DNA from: JADJLQ01 sp034439915
GTDB taxonomy: Bacteria > Bacteroidota > Bacteroidia > Chitinophagales > Saprospiraceae
Assembly: GCA_034439915.1 (NCBI GenBank)
Contig: JAWXBI010000178.1
Location: forward strand, 1 to 45,437
Direction: 5' to 3'
DNA: 45,437 bases
Shown here: piece after piece, positions 33,634-42,476 of the stretch
How positions within the stretch are numbered: position 1 is the first letter of the stretch
Layout of the letters: each line of letters starts with the position of its first letter
Position numbers and translations under genes: made by a program
Notes under the pieces: generated by a model
Seen by the model: only the letters and a program-made list of their open reading frames with translations
Databases searched by the model: none
Told to the model about the DNA's origin: nothing

Positions 33634-34929
33634 GTGAATATTCCTGAAAGCTCATTACCCCGGATCGTAATAATAGGCGCCGGCTTTGCCGGCTTAATGC
33701 TTGCCCGCAAACTAGCCAAAAGCAAGTACCAGGTCGTACTGATCGATAAAAATAACTACCATCAGTTTCAACCGCTTTTTTATCAGGTCGCCATGGCCGG
33801 GTTGGAGCCCAGTACGATCTCCTTTCCGTTGCGGCGAATCCTGCGATCCGATGACAAAGTATTTATACGGATTGCCGAAGTAGTCTCTGTTCAATTGGAT
33901 CAAAATGAAATTCTCACGGATATCGGCACACTGAAATATGATTTTCTGGTGCTGGCTATGGGGGCAAAAACCAATTTTTTTGGCAATAAAAATGCAGAGG
34001 AAATTTCCCTGACTTTAAAATCGTTATCCGAAGCGTTATTGGTCCGCAATACCATCCTCGATCACTATGAGTCTGCGCTGGTCGAATTGGATGACAATAA
34101 AAAACAAGGTTATGTGGATATTGTCATTATCGGTGGAGGGCCTTCGGGGGTTGAATTGGCAGGTTCTTTAGCAGAAATGAAACGGTTTATTTTACCTAAA
34201 GACTACAATGAACTTAACCCAAAAGAAGTGGATATCTACCTGATTGAAGCCAATAATTATTTATTGTCGTCCATGTCAAAAAAATCATCCCTGGCAGCCG
34301 AACGATACCTCAAGAAAATGGGTGTATTGGTGATGAAAAACAATCGGGTGTCCAATATCGATACGGATTTTGTGTATTTACAGGACGGATCAAAAATCCT
34401 GAGTAAAAATGTGATCTGGACGGCAGGGCTGGAAGGTGCCTTGATACAGGGTATACCCACAGAAGAGGTGGTTAGAGGAAAAAGGATCAAAGTCAATACT
34501 TTTGGCCAGACCTTGAGCCATGAAAATGTATTTGTTTTGGGTGACCTGGCGTATATGCAGGAACCTGCTTATATGGATGGGCACCCCCAGGTGGCGCAGG
34601 TCGCGATCCAGCAAGCCAAAAACCTGGCTTATAACCTAAAACGAAAACACAAGCCCGGTTTTCAATTCAGGCCATTCAAATACCGTGACCTGGGCACACT
34701 GGCAACCATCGGACGCAATAAAGCCGTTGCAGACTTCAAATGGATTTCGTTACGAGGGTTTGTTGCCTGGCTGATTTGGCTTTTTGTTCATTTATTTCAA
34801 TTGTTAGGAGTACGCAATAAATTAATCGTGTTCATCAATTGGGTGGGTAATTACGTCAAATACGATCAGGCACTTCGGTTTATCATCAGGCCAAAAAAGG
34901 ATAAAAGGAGTGAACTCAAAAAAAAATAA
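33634..34929 (+). CDS. Type II NADH dehydrogenase (NDH-2-like)
   Basis: A 431-residue flavoprotein starting at GTG (33634); an overlapping ATG is followed at once by a stop in its own frame. FAD-binding VIIGAGFAGLMLAR is at about 11-24, and NAD-binding VIIGGGPSGVELAGSLAEM near 165-183. VFVLGDLAYM is the second FAD contact. The C-terminal hydrophobic stretch (GFVAWLIWLFVHLFQLLGVRNK) fits membrane attachment. NDH-2 oxidises NADH and reduces quinone without proton pumping, so it could feed the ACIII/oxidase chain encoded upstream. It is followed by the TauE/SafE gene after three bases. Confidence 0.92.
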   Translation: MNIPESSLPRIVIIGAGFAGLMLARKLAKSKYQVVLIDKNNYHQFQPLFYQVAMAGLEPSTISFPLRRILRSDDKVFIRIAEVVSVQLDQNEILTDIGTLKYDFLVLAMGAKTNFFGNKNAEEISLTLKSLSEALLVRNTILDHYESALVELDDNKKQGYVDIVIIGGGPSGVELAGSLAEMKRFILPKDYNELNPKEVDIYLIEANNYLLSSMSKKSSLAAERYLKKMGVLVMKNNRVSNIDTDFVYLQDGSKILSKNVIWTAGLEGALIQGIPTEEVVRGKRIKVNTFGQTLSHENVFVLGDLAYMQEPAYMDGHPQVAQVAIQQAKNLAYNLKRKHKPGFQFRPFKYRDLGTLATIGRNKAVADFKWISLRGFVAWLIWLFVHLFQLLGVRNKLIVFINWVGNYVKYDQALRFIIRPKKDKRSELKKK

Positions 34930-34932
34930 ATT

Positions 34933-35724
34933 ATGGAAGCAGACCTCACCCCCTTCGTCCTGTTGTTGGTCATGACCGTAAGTTTACTGGCATCCGTACT
35001 CACCTTTTATTCCGGATTTGGATTGGGTACGTTATTGTTACCTGTATTTGCGTTGTGGTTTCCCCTTAAGGAAGCAGTCATCATGACTGCCGTGGTCCAT
35101 TTATTTAATAATCTCTTTAAACTGGTTTTAGTAAATAAATTCATCGACCGGCAGATCCTGATTCGGTTTGGCCTTCCCGCCCTGGGAGCAGCCATTCTGG
35201 GGTCCTTATGCCTTCAATGGATCAGTGAAATCAATATTGCCTACCCGGTTAGAATAGGCCCTTTTCATGCCAGTCTCCGTGTACTTAATTTTATCCTGGG
35301 ATTGAGTATAATTATTTTCGGCATACTGGAGTTTTACCATTTTGAAAAACATTCGTTTGGGAAGCGACCTTTAGTTTTGGGTGGAATATTATCCGGTTTT
35401 TTTGGCGGTTTATCGGGGCATCAGGGCGTATTGCGCAGTGCTTTTTTGTTAAAATATCATCTATCGAAAGAAGTGTTTATTGGTACCGGGGTTGCCATAG
35501 CCTGTATAGTGGATATAGCCCGTCTAACCATGTATTCGACGGACCTATCCCTGGTTAGCGGGCAGAGCTCCTACCTCCTGGTGGCGGTATCAGTGACTGC
35601 AGCAATTGTAGGGGCAGTAGTTGGAAATCAATTTCTAAAAAAAGTGGATATCAACCTGGTAAAAAAAATCACAGCAACGGGAATAATAATCATGGGCCTT
35701 GCGATTATGGCAGGTATTATTTAA
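34933..35724 (+). CDS. TauE/SafE family membrane permease
   Basis: A 263-residue membrane protein with about eight hydrophobic segments. The N-terminal half contains FYSGFGLGTLLLPVFALWFPLKEAV with the conserved Gly-rich helix, and the C-terminal half repeats the pattern (LGGILSGFFGGLSGHQGVLRSAFLL). This two-repeat organisation is typical of TauE/SafE exporters of sulfite, sulfoacetate and other organic anions. It is placed three bases after NDH-2 and probably co-transcribed. The substrate is unknown. Confidence 0.88.
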   Translation: MEADLTPFVLLLVMTVSLLASVLTFYSGFGLGTLLLPVFALWFPLKEAVIMTAVVHLFNNLFKLVLVNKFIDRQILIRFGLPALGAAILGSLCLQWISEINIAYPVRIGPFHASLRVLNFILGLSIIIFGILEFYHFEKHSFGKRPLVLGGILSGFFGGLSGHQGVLRSAFLLKYHLSKEVFIGTGVAIACIVDIARLTMYSTDLSLVSGQSSYLLVAVSVTAAIVGAVVGNQFLKKVDINLVKKITATGIIIMGLAIMAGII

Positions 35725-35742
35725 ACCTTATAAATTAAAAAT

Positions 35743-36366
35743 ATGGCTTGGAACTGGTTGTCTGACCGAAATCCCGGTTATCAGAAGATAGCTGAAAAAT
35801 TGGGAATGTTGTATCAGGAAAAAGACTTGAATAAAGAAATTTTGAGTGCACATAAAGTATTCAAATTGTTTTCTATGGGCGGAAGTAAAAAAGTCAGGTA
35901 TATATTGTCCGGAAATCTGGAATCAAAAGAACCGGCATTTATATTTGAATACAGCTACGTTGTATCCACTGGTAAATCCAGCCATACCTATTTCCAACAC
36001 GTGCTTTCCGTGCGGTTGGCCCGGAACCTGCCCCCGTTTACCCTCCGACCGGAGAATTTTTTTCACAAAATCGGAGAGTGGTTGGGATTTAAGGATATAG
36101 ATTTTGAAGCTTATCCACAATTTTCCGATGCTTACCGGCTTAAATCCAATAATGAAAATAAAGTCAGGAATTTATTCAATGAATTTCTGCTGGGTTTTTT
36201 AAGTTACGAAAAAGGATGGTGGATCGAGTGCAACGGGAATAACATTATCTATTTCAAATTCGCTAAACGTATGAACCAGGAAATGGTCGAACCATTTATT
36301 GAAGTTGCCAGTACTCTTCATTTACTGCTGACCGGATTTAAAAAATTGGACAATAACCATATATAA
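35743..36366 (+). CDS. Conserved hypothetical protein (last gene of the NDH-2 operon)
   Basis: A 207-residue soluble protein without signal peptide or membrane segment. I do not recognise a named family with certainty. The stretch FTLRPENFFHKIGEWLGFKDIDFEAYPQ followed by FSDAYRLKSNNENKVRNLFN resembles a conserved hypothetical pattern seen in bacterial proteins that also bear membrane-associated N-terminal domains, but here only this domain is present. It follows the TauE/SafE gene after 18 bases, so it is probably translated from the same message. Confidence 0.75.
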   Translation: MAWNWLSDRNPGYQKIAEKLGMLYQEKDLNKEILSAHKVFKLFSMGGSKKVRYILSGNLESKEPAFIFEYSYVVSTGKSSHTYFQHVLSVRLARNLPPFTLRPENFFHKIGEWLGFKDIDFEAYPQFSDAYRLKSNNENKVRNLFNEFLLGFLSYEKGWWIECNGNNIIYFKFAKRMNQEMVEPFIEVASTLHLLLTGFKKLDNNHI

Positions 36367-36402
36367 TCTTGGCCTTGTTATACAGCACATTTGTTTAATG
36401 AG

Positions 36403-37107
36403 TTAGGAGGGTAGGGAAGGCCTCACTTCAATTTTACTGGGCAAAGTCCGCTCGGGCATATTTAAAAGATCGATGACCATTTGTCCAATATCTTCCGGTT
36501 GAATTTTCCAGGCGTCTTTATCATTGGGTACATGGTTATTGAAGTACGTCGCAACCGATCCGGGCATAATCGTGGTGACCTTGATCCGGAAAGGCCTGAG
36601 ATCCAGCATCAAAGCCTGTGAAAACCCGACCAATCCAAATTTACTGGTATTGTAAGCGGTCCCATTGGCAAAAAAATTGGTGCCCGCTAAGCTGGCAATC
36701 GTAATGATATAACCTTTGGAATTTTTTAATGCTGGCAGCGCTGCTTTGACGCTGTTAAATACCCCGGTTAGATTCGTGTCTAAGGTATCCTGCCATTGTT
36801 CCGCTGTCAATTGATCAAAAGGGGCAAAGTGGCCGATACCGGCATTCGCCACCAATACATCCAGTCTTCCCCATTTTTGCAGAATGGTTTCCACTGCAGC
36901 GTTTTCATCAGCTGCCTCTTTTACGTCTGAGCGGATCAATAAAAATTGTTCCGGGGAATATTCATTCCGATCCAGCTGGTCTACGTTCCGGCCGCTTACA
37001 GCGACCTTCATCCCGGCATGTAAAGCTTGTTGGGCAATGCCCTTGCCGATCCCTTTGGTGCCACCAGTGATGTAGATTACCTTGTCCTGAAGTTTGTGCA
37101 TTACCAA
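36403..37107 (-). CDS. SDR family oxidoreductase
   Basis: A 234-residue classical short-chain dehydrogenase. Cofactor motif TGGTKGIGKG lies at about residues 14-23, NAGIGHF near 90, catalytic Ser in TIASLAG and the YNTSKFG pair (Tyr and Lys). The start may be the second Met (37101, MHKLQDKVIYITGG), which fits the family better. The C-terminal region ends in RPSLPS rather than a GG-containing dimer motif. The substrate is unknown. It is convergent with the preceding hypothetical gene (36 bases apart). Confidence 0.9.
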   Translation of the reverse strand: MVMHKLQDKVIYITGGTKGIGKGIAQQALHAGMKVAVSGRNVDQLDRNEYSPEQFLLIRSDVKEAADENAAVETILQKWGRLDVLVANAGIGHFAPFDQLTAEQWQDTLDTNLTGVFNSVKAALPALKNSKGYIITIASLAGTNFFANGTAYNTSKFGLVGFSQALMLDLRPFRIKVTTIMPGSVATYFNNHVPNDKDAWKIQPEDIGQMVIDLLNMPERTLPSKIEVRPSLPS

Positions 37108-37157
37108 TAAATAATTAATAAAATTGAATCTGATATCAAAACATACAAATTAAACAC

Positions 37158-37190
37158 AAAAGCCACTCCATATGAAACGAAATGGCTTTT
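37158..37190 (-). terminator. Intrinsic terminator of the YceI gene
   Basis: Arms AAAAGCCA (37158-37165) and TGGCTTTT (37183-37190) form an 8-bp stem around a 17-base loop, with a U-rich end in both directions. It lies between the yceI-like stop (37217) and the SDR start (37107). Confidence 0.6.
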
Positions 37191-37216
37191 TGTAACAAAA
37201 CCTATGACATTTAAGT

Positions 37217-37810
37217 TTATAATCCTTTGCCAAAAGAAAGGCTTACTTTCAAATCAAACTCATCTTTGATCATCTTATCGCCGATTTCAGGGAAAAATTT
37301 TCCACTCCTGTATTTGATGTCATACCAGGTCCGATCCACTTTAAGGTCGGCCATAGCAGTTCCAGCAGCCTGGTTGATAAAAGCATCAAATGTGATTTCT
37401 TTGGTAATCCCTTTAATGGTCAGGTCGGCTACTACGTTGTATTTACCGGCTCCTTTTGATTCTGATGTTTTGATGGTCAGATTGGAGGAAGCAAACTTGT
37501 CAATGCTGAAAAAATCATCACTTTTCAGGTGGTTGAGTAATTTGGTTCCCCATTCACCCTGAATATCCGTAACAGCCAGTGCCGTCATATCAATTTCCAG
37601 TTTTCCGGCAATTAATTTTTCGCCATTAAATTCAAGCGCACCGGATTTAATATTAACGGTACCGGAATGTTGCCCGGTTAATTTATAAGCAACCCATTCC
37701 ACTTTGCTGGAGGAAGGATCCACTTTAAACGTTATAGGTTTTGGAGCTGGCACAGCAATAGCGGCAACTGACAATAAAGTCATAAGAATAAAGGAGAGTA
37801 CTAATTTCAT
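37217..37810 (-). CDS. YceI family periplasmic lipid-binding protein
   Basis: A 197-residue protein with a signal peptide (about 1-19, ending in AIA) and a YceI lipocalin-like beta-barrel. Family blocks are FKVDPSSSKVEWVAYK, the SGALEFNGEKLIAGKLEIDM segment, DDFFSIDKFASSNLTI and VVADLTIKGITKEITFDA. YceI proteins bind polyisoprenoid or quinone-like lipids in the periplasm. The precise ligand is not predictable. The gene stands alone with its own terminator. Confidence 0.92.
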   Translation of the reverse strand: MKLVLSFILMTLLSVAAIAVPAPKPITFKVDPSSSKVEWVAYKLTGQHSGTVNIKSGALEFNGEKLIAGKLEIDMTALAVTDIQGEWGTKLLNHLKSDDFFSIDKFASSNLTIKTSESKGAGKYNVVADLTIKGITKEITFDAFINQAAGTAMADLKVDRTWYDIKYRSGKFFPEIGDKMIKDEFDLKVSLSFGKGL

Positions 37811-37949
37811 ATGCGTGATTATTTAAATGATTAACTAATCACAAAAGAACACAAACTTTAGGTGCGTTGTTTTGTAAAACCCCGAATGATATCTTAAATT
37901 ATTCTTAATCCTTCTTTACCTTAGACGGATTGGGATTAATCTTCGATAG

Positions 37950-39734
37950 TTACTGAATGCTTATCCTGAAAGGCAGGCGCATAAGTGGCTGAGTGTGGTT
38001 GCCGGCTGTAGTCCACTGGGTGATTTGTTTATACGTCGAGTACCAGGATCCAAATTGTTTTTTTAAATGAGACTCGCTCATCTCCGGCTCCATATTGGTT
38101 AGTCTTTCCATCCATTGCAGGAAAGGTTCTTTTACCGCAGGAAATTCGGAGGTCCGGTATTCATCCAGTCTGGCCAATTGTGCTGCACAATGGATAGCAT
38201 CTTCCAGTCCACCGGAAGCATCAACCAGACCATTTGTCATAGCTCTTTGCCCAGACCACACCCTGCCTTGAGCAATTTCATGTACAGCAGATTTAGACAT
38301 ATTTCTTCCTTCTGCCACAACCGATAAAAACCGGTCGTAAACCATATCCGTTTGTTTTTGTGCAATGATACCTTCCTCGGAAGACCAGGGCATAAATGGA
38401 TTAAAAGCAGTGGTGAATCTTCCGGTACGAACGGTATCGATATCAATACCAATTTTATCTCCAAGCAGTTCGCTGACATTGGGTATCATAAAAAAAACTC
38501 CTATTGAACCGGTAATGGTATTGGGTTCTGCGAAAATCGTGTCCGCCTGACAGGCGATATAATATCCACCGGATGCCGCATAGTCACCCATGGAGACGAC
38601 GACTGGTTTGCCTGCCTGTTTGATCAATTGGATTTCATGTAAGATGTTGTCCGATGCGAGTGAACTGCCACCGGGGCTGTTGACGCGTAAGACGAGGGCT
38701 TTAATTTTATCATCCTGCCTGATCTTGCGCAGTAAGCGTTGATATTTGGCAGATCCGATCTGTCCGTAATTGCCTTCTCCATCCACGATTTCCCCTTCCG
38801 CAAACAGTATGGCAATCTTGCCTGAGTTAATTGGGGCAGTTTGGGTTTTAGTATCAATAGATTCGAAATATCGTGTGGCAGAGATTATAGAAGGTTTGGT
38901 TTTTTCGGAAATGCCCAGAGTTTGTTGAATCAGACGGTAGGCATCATCCAGATATCCCAGCGTGTCAGCCAGTTTAAATTTCATGGCATCTTCAGAAGAG
39001 CGGGAGAGGTATTCATTCGATATCATACGCAGGTCTGCCACGGAGATGTCCCTGTTTTTGCTGATATCATCAAGATGAAATTGATATAAATCTTCGAGGT
39101 ATTCCCTCGTCTGACTTCGGTTTTGATCGCTCATCTTGCCTAACCGGAAAGGTTCTGTGGCACTTTTAAACTGTCCGGCATAATAGATGTCGAAGGTGAT
39201 GCCGGTTTTATCCAACAATTCTTTGAAAAAAGGGATCATGGCGCCGAAACCTTTTAATTCGATCATACCATTTGGATTGAGGATGATTCGGTCAGCGGCA
39301 GAAGCTAAATGGTAAGAACCCTCGGTAAAATAGTCGCCATAAGCATAGATCGGTTTTCCCGAGTTTTTAAAATCAACGAGGGACTGGTTCAATACAAAAG
39401 CGGAGGAGGATCCCATAGCAGAGTATCCGGATCGGAAAAGAATTCCTTTTATTTTGGGGTCATTCGAAGCGGCTTCAATGGCTTTTAGCAGGTCATGTAA
39501 GCCCAGGTGTTTCTCATCCAGGCTAAACCCGGTCGACATGATATTATCCGTTTTTTCGGGATACATCTTGTCCACCCGGATTTCCAGAAAACTGGCTTTG
39601 TCCAGTGGTTTCTTATTTTCACTGCCTGCGCTACTGACAATTACAGAGATGATGCCGATACTCAGAAAAAGTACCAGGAAGGTTGCCAGAATGGTGCCGA
39701 GACAAGAGCCGAATACTATTTTAATAAAATTCAT
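37950..39734 (-). CDS. sppA: Signal peptide peptidase SppA, 67K type
   Basis: A 594-residue membrane-anchored Ser/Lys protease with one N-terminal membrane segment (about 9-35) and the two tandem SppA domains of the long (67K) form. The general base Lys190 lies in YAGQFKSATEPF, and the nucleophile Ser388 in DYAASGGYYIA of the second repeat, as in E. coli SppA (Lys209, Ser409). The SPGGSS block near 353 is also conserved. It degrades signal peptides left in the inner membrane after cleavage. It is divergent from corA, with a 249-base intergenic space. Confidence 0.95.
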   Translation of the reverse strand: MNFIKIVFGSCLGTILATFLVLFLSIGIISVIVSSAGSENKKPLDKASFLEIRVDKMYPEKTDNIMSTGFSLDEKHLGLHDLLKAIEAASNDPKIKGILFRSGYSAMGSSSAFVLNQSLVDFKNSGKPIYAYGDYFTEGSYHLASAADRIILNPNGMIELKGFGAMIPFFKELLDKTGITFDIYYAGQFKSATEPFRLGKMSDQNRSQTREYLEDLYQFHLDDISKNRDISVADLRMISNEYLSRSSEDAMKFKLADTLGYLDDAYRLIQQTLGISEKTKPSIISATRYFESIDTKTQTAPINSGKIAILFAEGEIVDGEGNYGQIGSAKYQRLLRKIRQDDKIKALVLRVNSPGGSSLASDNILHEIQLIKQAGKPVVVSMGDYAASGGYYIACQADTIFAEPNTITGSIGVFFMIPNVSELLGDKIGIDIDTVRTGRFTTAFNPFMPWSSEEGIIAQKQTDMVYDRFLSVVAEGRNMSKSAVHEIAQGRVWSGQRAMTNGLVDASGGLEDAIHCAAQLARLDEYRTSEFPAVKEPFLQWMERLTNMEPEMSESHLKKQFGSWYSTYKQITQWTTAGNHTQPLMRLPFRISIQ

Positions 39735-39852
39735 TGGAGGTTAATATTTAATGCAAAATAAAACACGATAACTGATTCCGCCTCCTTTTTTCGAATAAAG
39801 TACCTTATTGTTCTACCAACTGCTGCATTCGGACCTAAAGGGTAGGAGGGAT

Positions 39853-39888
39853 GGGGTAGTTCCTTGGGGAAACGGACTTCCTATCCCC
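39853..39888. other. Imperfect nested hairpin in the sppA-corA intergenic region
   Basis: Outer arms GGGGTAG (39853-39859) and CTATCCCC (39881-39888, one bulge) enclose an inner TTCC-TTGG-GGAA hairpin (39860-39871). It could be a leader structure of corA, whose ATG is about 95 bases downstream. Stability and conservation are untested. Confidence 0.3.
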
Positions 39889-39983
39889 GGGTTTAAATAG
39901 TTACTTGCCATTGTAAATATTTATCTAATATTGCGCATTAAAATCAGACTGAATTGTAAGAATGGATTATTCCGGTATTCGTT

Positions 39984-40934
39984 ATGATACAATTTTATGC
40001 ACGGGAAGATGGCCATTTAAGGCAATTGCAACAGGCTGCGGCAGGTTGTTGGATCAATCTGCATCCCCCTTTTGAACAAAGTGAATTGGAGGTTTTTGCT
40101 GCTTCCAAAGACATTCCGCTGGATTATCTGACCGATTCGCTTGACCCGGATGAACGATCGCGGTATGAGCGATGGGACGAAAACCTGCGGTTTATCCTCA
40201 TCCAGACCCCTATCCTTAATCCTGACGAAGAAGCCAATCAACCGATTTACATTACCGTTCCCATTGGTTTGCTTATCAATCCGGATTTTTTACTCACCGT
40301 CTCCGCCCATGAAAATACCATCCTCAAAAAGTTTATCGACGGCAAGGTAAAGAACTTTAACCCTGCGGATACCAGGTCCTTTATCCTCCAGATCCTTGAA
40401 CAAAATGTGTGGTCCTATTTGGATAGTCTCAAACGCCTTAACCTGAAACGAAATCTGATAGAGCAGGAGCTTTATGATTCCAGCCGGAATGCGGAACTCA
40501 AACAATTGCTCCGAATCGAAAAAAGCCTGGTCTATTTTGTCAATTCGTTGAGTGCAAATGACCTGGTAAAATTGAAGATGAAGCGCACCGATTTTCTGAA
40601 TATTTCACAGGATGAAGATAAAGCGGACTTATTTGAAGATATCCTGATTGACAACAACCAGGCATTGGACATGGCCAACCGGCACACCAATATTCTTTCC
40701 GGGACGATGGAAGCCTATGCGAGCATTGTATCCAACAACCTCAATAAATTCATCCAACGCCTCACCGTGGCGACGATTATCCTTATGGTTCCTACCCTGG
40801 TAGCCAGTTTTTTTGGCATGAATGTAAGCCTGCCGCTGGCCGATAAACCGATGGCATTTTTTTACATTTTATTTGTCTCTGGTTTGTTGATTGTTTTTCT
40901 GGTTTGGTTTTTCCGAAGGAAACAAATGTTTTAG
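39984..40934 (+). CDS. CorA family divalent-cation (Mg/Co) transporter
   Basis: A 316-residue CorA-type channel. The cytoplasmic domain spans about 1-255 with a long acidic-basic stalk helix. Two C-terminal membrane segments follow (about 261-279 and 291-311), and the signature GMN lies at 278-280 (FFGMNVSLPL), where it forms the ion selectivity ring. The final RRKQMF carries the expected basic tail. The family works as a pentamer moving Mg2+ into the cell. No leader peptide or known Mg riboswitch was recognised upstream. It is followed by a 433-base non-coding gap. Confidence 0.95.
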   Translation: MIQFYAREDGHLRQLQQAAAGCWINLHPPFEQSELEVFAASKDIPLDYLTDSLDPDERSRYERWDENLRFILIQTPILNPDEEANQPIYITVPIGLLINPDFLLTVSAHENTILKKFIDGKVKNFNPADTRSFILQILEQNVWSYLDSLKRLNLKRNLIEQELYDSSRNAELKQLLRIEKSLVYFVNSLSANDLVKLKMKRTDFLNISQDEDKADLFEDILIDNNQALDMANRHTNILSGTMEAYASIVSNNLNKFIQRLTVATIILMVPTLVASFFGMNVSLPLADKPMAFFYILFVSGLLIVFLVWFFRRKQMF

Positions 40935-41055
40935 TTTTTTTTTTCGGTTTTTAAGAATTCCAGAGCAGGTTTTTTTTCGTTTTACCCTTTGTTTTTTATA
41001 CCATACTAACAATTTTTAGGAAATTAATCATCTGATTATCAAATGAATATACTTG

Positions 41056-41076
41056 TTACCAACAGTATGTTGGTAA
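41056..41076. terminator. Perfect 9-bp inverted repeat followed by TTTT after corA
   Basis: TTACCAACA (41056-41064) and TGTTGGTAA (41068-41076) flank a GTA triloop, with TTTT directly after. The distance of about 120 bases from the corA stop allows a corA terminator. The symmetry also suits a regulator-binding site upstream of nrdBA. Confidence 0.5.
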
Positions 41077-41236
41077 TTTTAAAACATATTAAAGAAATGA
41101 TTCATTTATTTAGCAGAATACTTGATGAATATTTTTAATGTGTCTTAAAGAAGTACATACAAAAAATTATCAACAAGTGTGCCGAAACTGACAAAAAATA
41201 AAAAAAAACTTATATAAATAATATTTATATTTAGTT

Positions 41237-41265
41237 TTTGTAAACCAATAAGACGCTTAATTTTG
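41237..41265 (+). promoter_or_regulatory. Bacteroidota-type promoter of nrdBA (TTTG-N17-TAATTTTG)
   Basis: TTTG (41237-41240) and TAATTTTG (41258-41265) match both promoter elements, with a 17-base spacer. A start near 41270 would give a leader of about 100 bases for nrdB. Confidence 0.72.
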
Positions 41266-41367
41266 ATCCGCAGATGAGATCTCCGAATTATTAACTTTCC
41301 CGAGGCCTCCGCTGCAATCCAATATACCTGATTTTATAACAAACGTAATTAAACTGACCACATCAGT

Positions 41368-42345
41368 ATGGAACAACGTGTCGAACCACTTCTGCAGGAA
41401 AATCCAAACCGCTTTGTCATTTTCCCCTTGCAGCATAACGATATCTGGCAGTTTTATAAAGATGCCGTAGCGGGCTTTTGGGTGACTGAGGACATAGACC
41501 TGGCACAGGACATTATTGCCTGGGCAGAAAAGTTGAACGATGACGAACGCCATTTCATTAAACATGTCCTGGCTTTTTTTGCCGCCAGCGATGGCATCGT
41601 CAATGAAAACCTGGCCGAAAATATGCTGCGCATGGTCCAGTATCCGGAGGCCAAATTTTTCTACGGTTATCAGATCATGATCGAAAATATCCATTCGGAA
41701 ACTTATTCCCTCCTGATCGACACTTACATCAAGGATCCACAGGAAAAAGATTACCTGTTTCACGCCATCGACCACATGCCTTGTGTTAAGAAAAAGGCCG
41801 ACTGGGCATTGCGATGGATCAGTAAAGGAAATTTTAAAGAACAACTAATTGCTTTTGCAGCGGTAGAAGGCATATTTTTCAGCGGATCGTTTTGTTCCAT
41901 ATTCTGGCTTAAGAAAAGGGGCCTGATGCCCGGGCTGACCTTCAGCAATGAACTGATTTCCAGAGATGAAGGCCAACATTGCGATTTTGCCTGCCTGTTA
42001 TATAATAAACATATTGTCAATAAATTGCCCAAATCACAGGTCGAGGAGATTATCCGGGACGCTGTTATCATTGAAAAAGAATTTGTCACCGATGCCTTGC
42101 CCGTAAAGCTCATCGGCATGAATGCAGACCTGATGTGTCAATACATTGAATTTGTGGCAGATAGACTCCTGCTAGCCCTGGGCAATCCCAAAATTTACAA
42201 GGTGGAAAATCCCTTCCCCTTTATGGAAATGATTTCCCTGACCGGTAAAACCAACTTCTTTGAGAAACGAGTAGGGGAATACAAAAAATCGGGAATTGGT
42301 ACCGCACGGGAGAGCCAGGTGTTTAGTGTGGATGAGGAGTTTTAG
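41368..42345 (+). CDS. nrdB: Ribonucleoside-diphosphate reductase, beta (R2) subunit, class Ia
   Basis: A 325-residue di-iron protein that generates the tyrosyl radical used by NrdA. The sequence is strongly eukaryote-like: IENIHSETYSLLIDTYIKDPQE matches the R2 helix with metal ligands Glu106 and His109 and the radical Tyr113. Further ligands lie in LAQD (Asp48), GIVNEN, FAAVEGIFFSGSF and SRDEGQHCDFA. The C-terminus ends with a short acidic tail used for docking to NrdA. The gene lies before nrdA, the usual order in Bacteroidota, separated by 131 bases that carry an inverted repeat. Confidence 0.97.
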   Translation: MEQRVEPLLQENPNRFVIFPLQHNDIWQFYKDAVAGFWVTEDIDLAQDIIAWAEKLNDDERHFIKHVLAFFAASDGIVNENLAENMLRMVQYPEAKFFYGYQIMIENIHSETYSLLIDTYIKDPQEKDYLFHAIDHMPCVKKKADWALRWISKGNFKEQLIAFAAVEGIFFSGSFCSIFWLKKRGLMPGLTFSNELISRDEGQHCDFACLLYNKHIVNKLPKSQVEEIIRDAVIIEKEFVTDALPVKLIGMNADLMCQYIEFVADRLLLALGNPKIYKVENPFPFMEMISLTGKTNFFEKRVGEYKKSGIGTARESQVFSVDEEF

Positions 42346-42350
42346 AGAAA

Positions 42351-42428
42351 CGAGCATCGAGACGCGAGTTACAAGCTATAAGTACGGGGCATTATCAGCT
42401 CGCTACTCGAATCTCACTACTCGCAACT
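42351..42428. repeat. Imperfect inverted repeat of CTCG/CGAG units between nrdB and nrdA
   Basis: The segment 42351-42370 is complementary to 42404-42423 at about 14 of 20 positions, and both arms consist of spaced CGAG/CTCG units. It lies just after the nrdB stop (42345) and about 50 bases before nrdA. It may fold into a stem-loop that modulates the nrdB to nrdA transcript ratio, or be a dispersed intergenic repeat. Confidence 0.55.
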
Positions 42429-42476
42429 AAAATTGAAGAAAACTAACATTGATATAAACTACAAAAGAAAACTACG

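Larger units (their letters stand above)
40935..41367. other. 433-base AT-rich intergenic region between corA and nrdB
   Basis: No convincing gene is present. It contains a run of T right after the corA stop, a 21-base dyad (41056-41076), a long A/T-rich tract (about 41150-41235), a full Bacteroidota promoter (41237-41265) and an nrdB leader of about 100 bases with the palindrome GAGGCCTC near 41300. No NrdR box or riboswitch was recognised. Confidence 0.7.

Noticed and set aside
41157..41185. DnaA-box-like TTATCAACA before nrdB and a possible origin
   Set aside because: It is a single copy with a mismatch to TTATCCACA, with no cluster of boxes and no dnaA or dnaN nearby.
41257..41844. 195-codon open frame on the minus strand over nrdB
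   Set aside because: It is antisense to conserved R2 sequence and overlaps the nrdBA promoter; no motif is recognisable.
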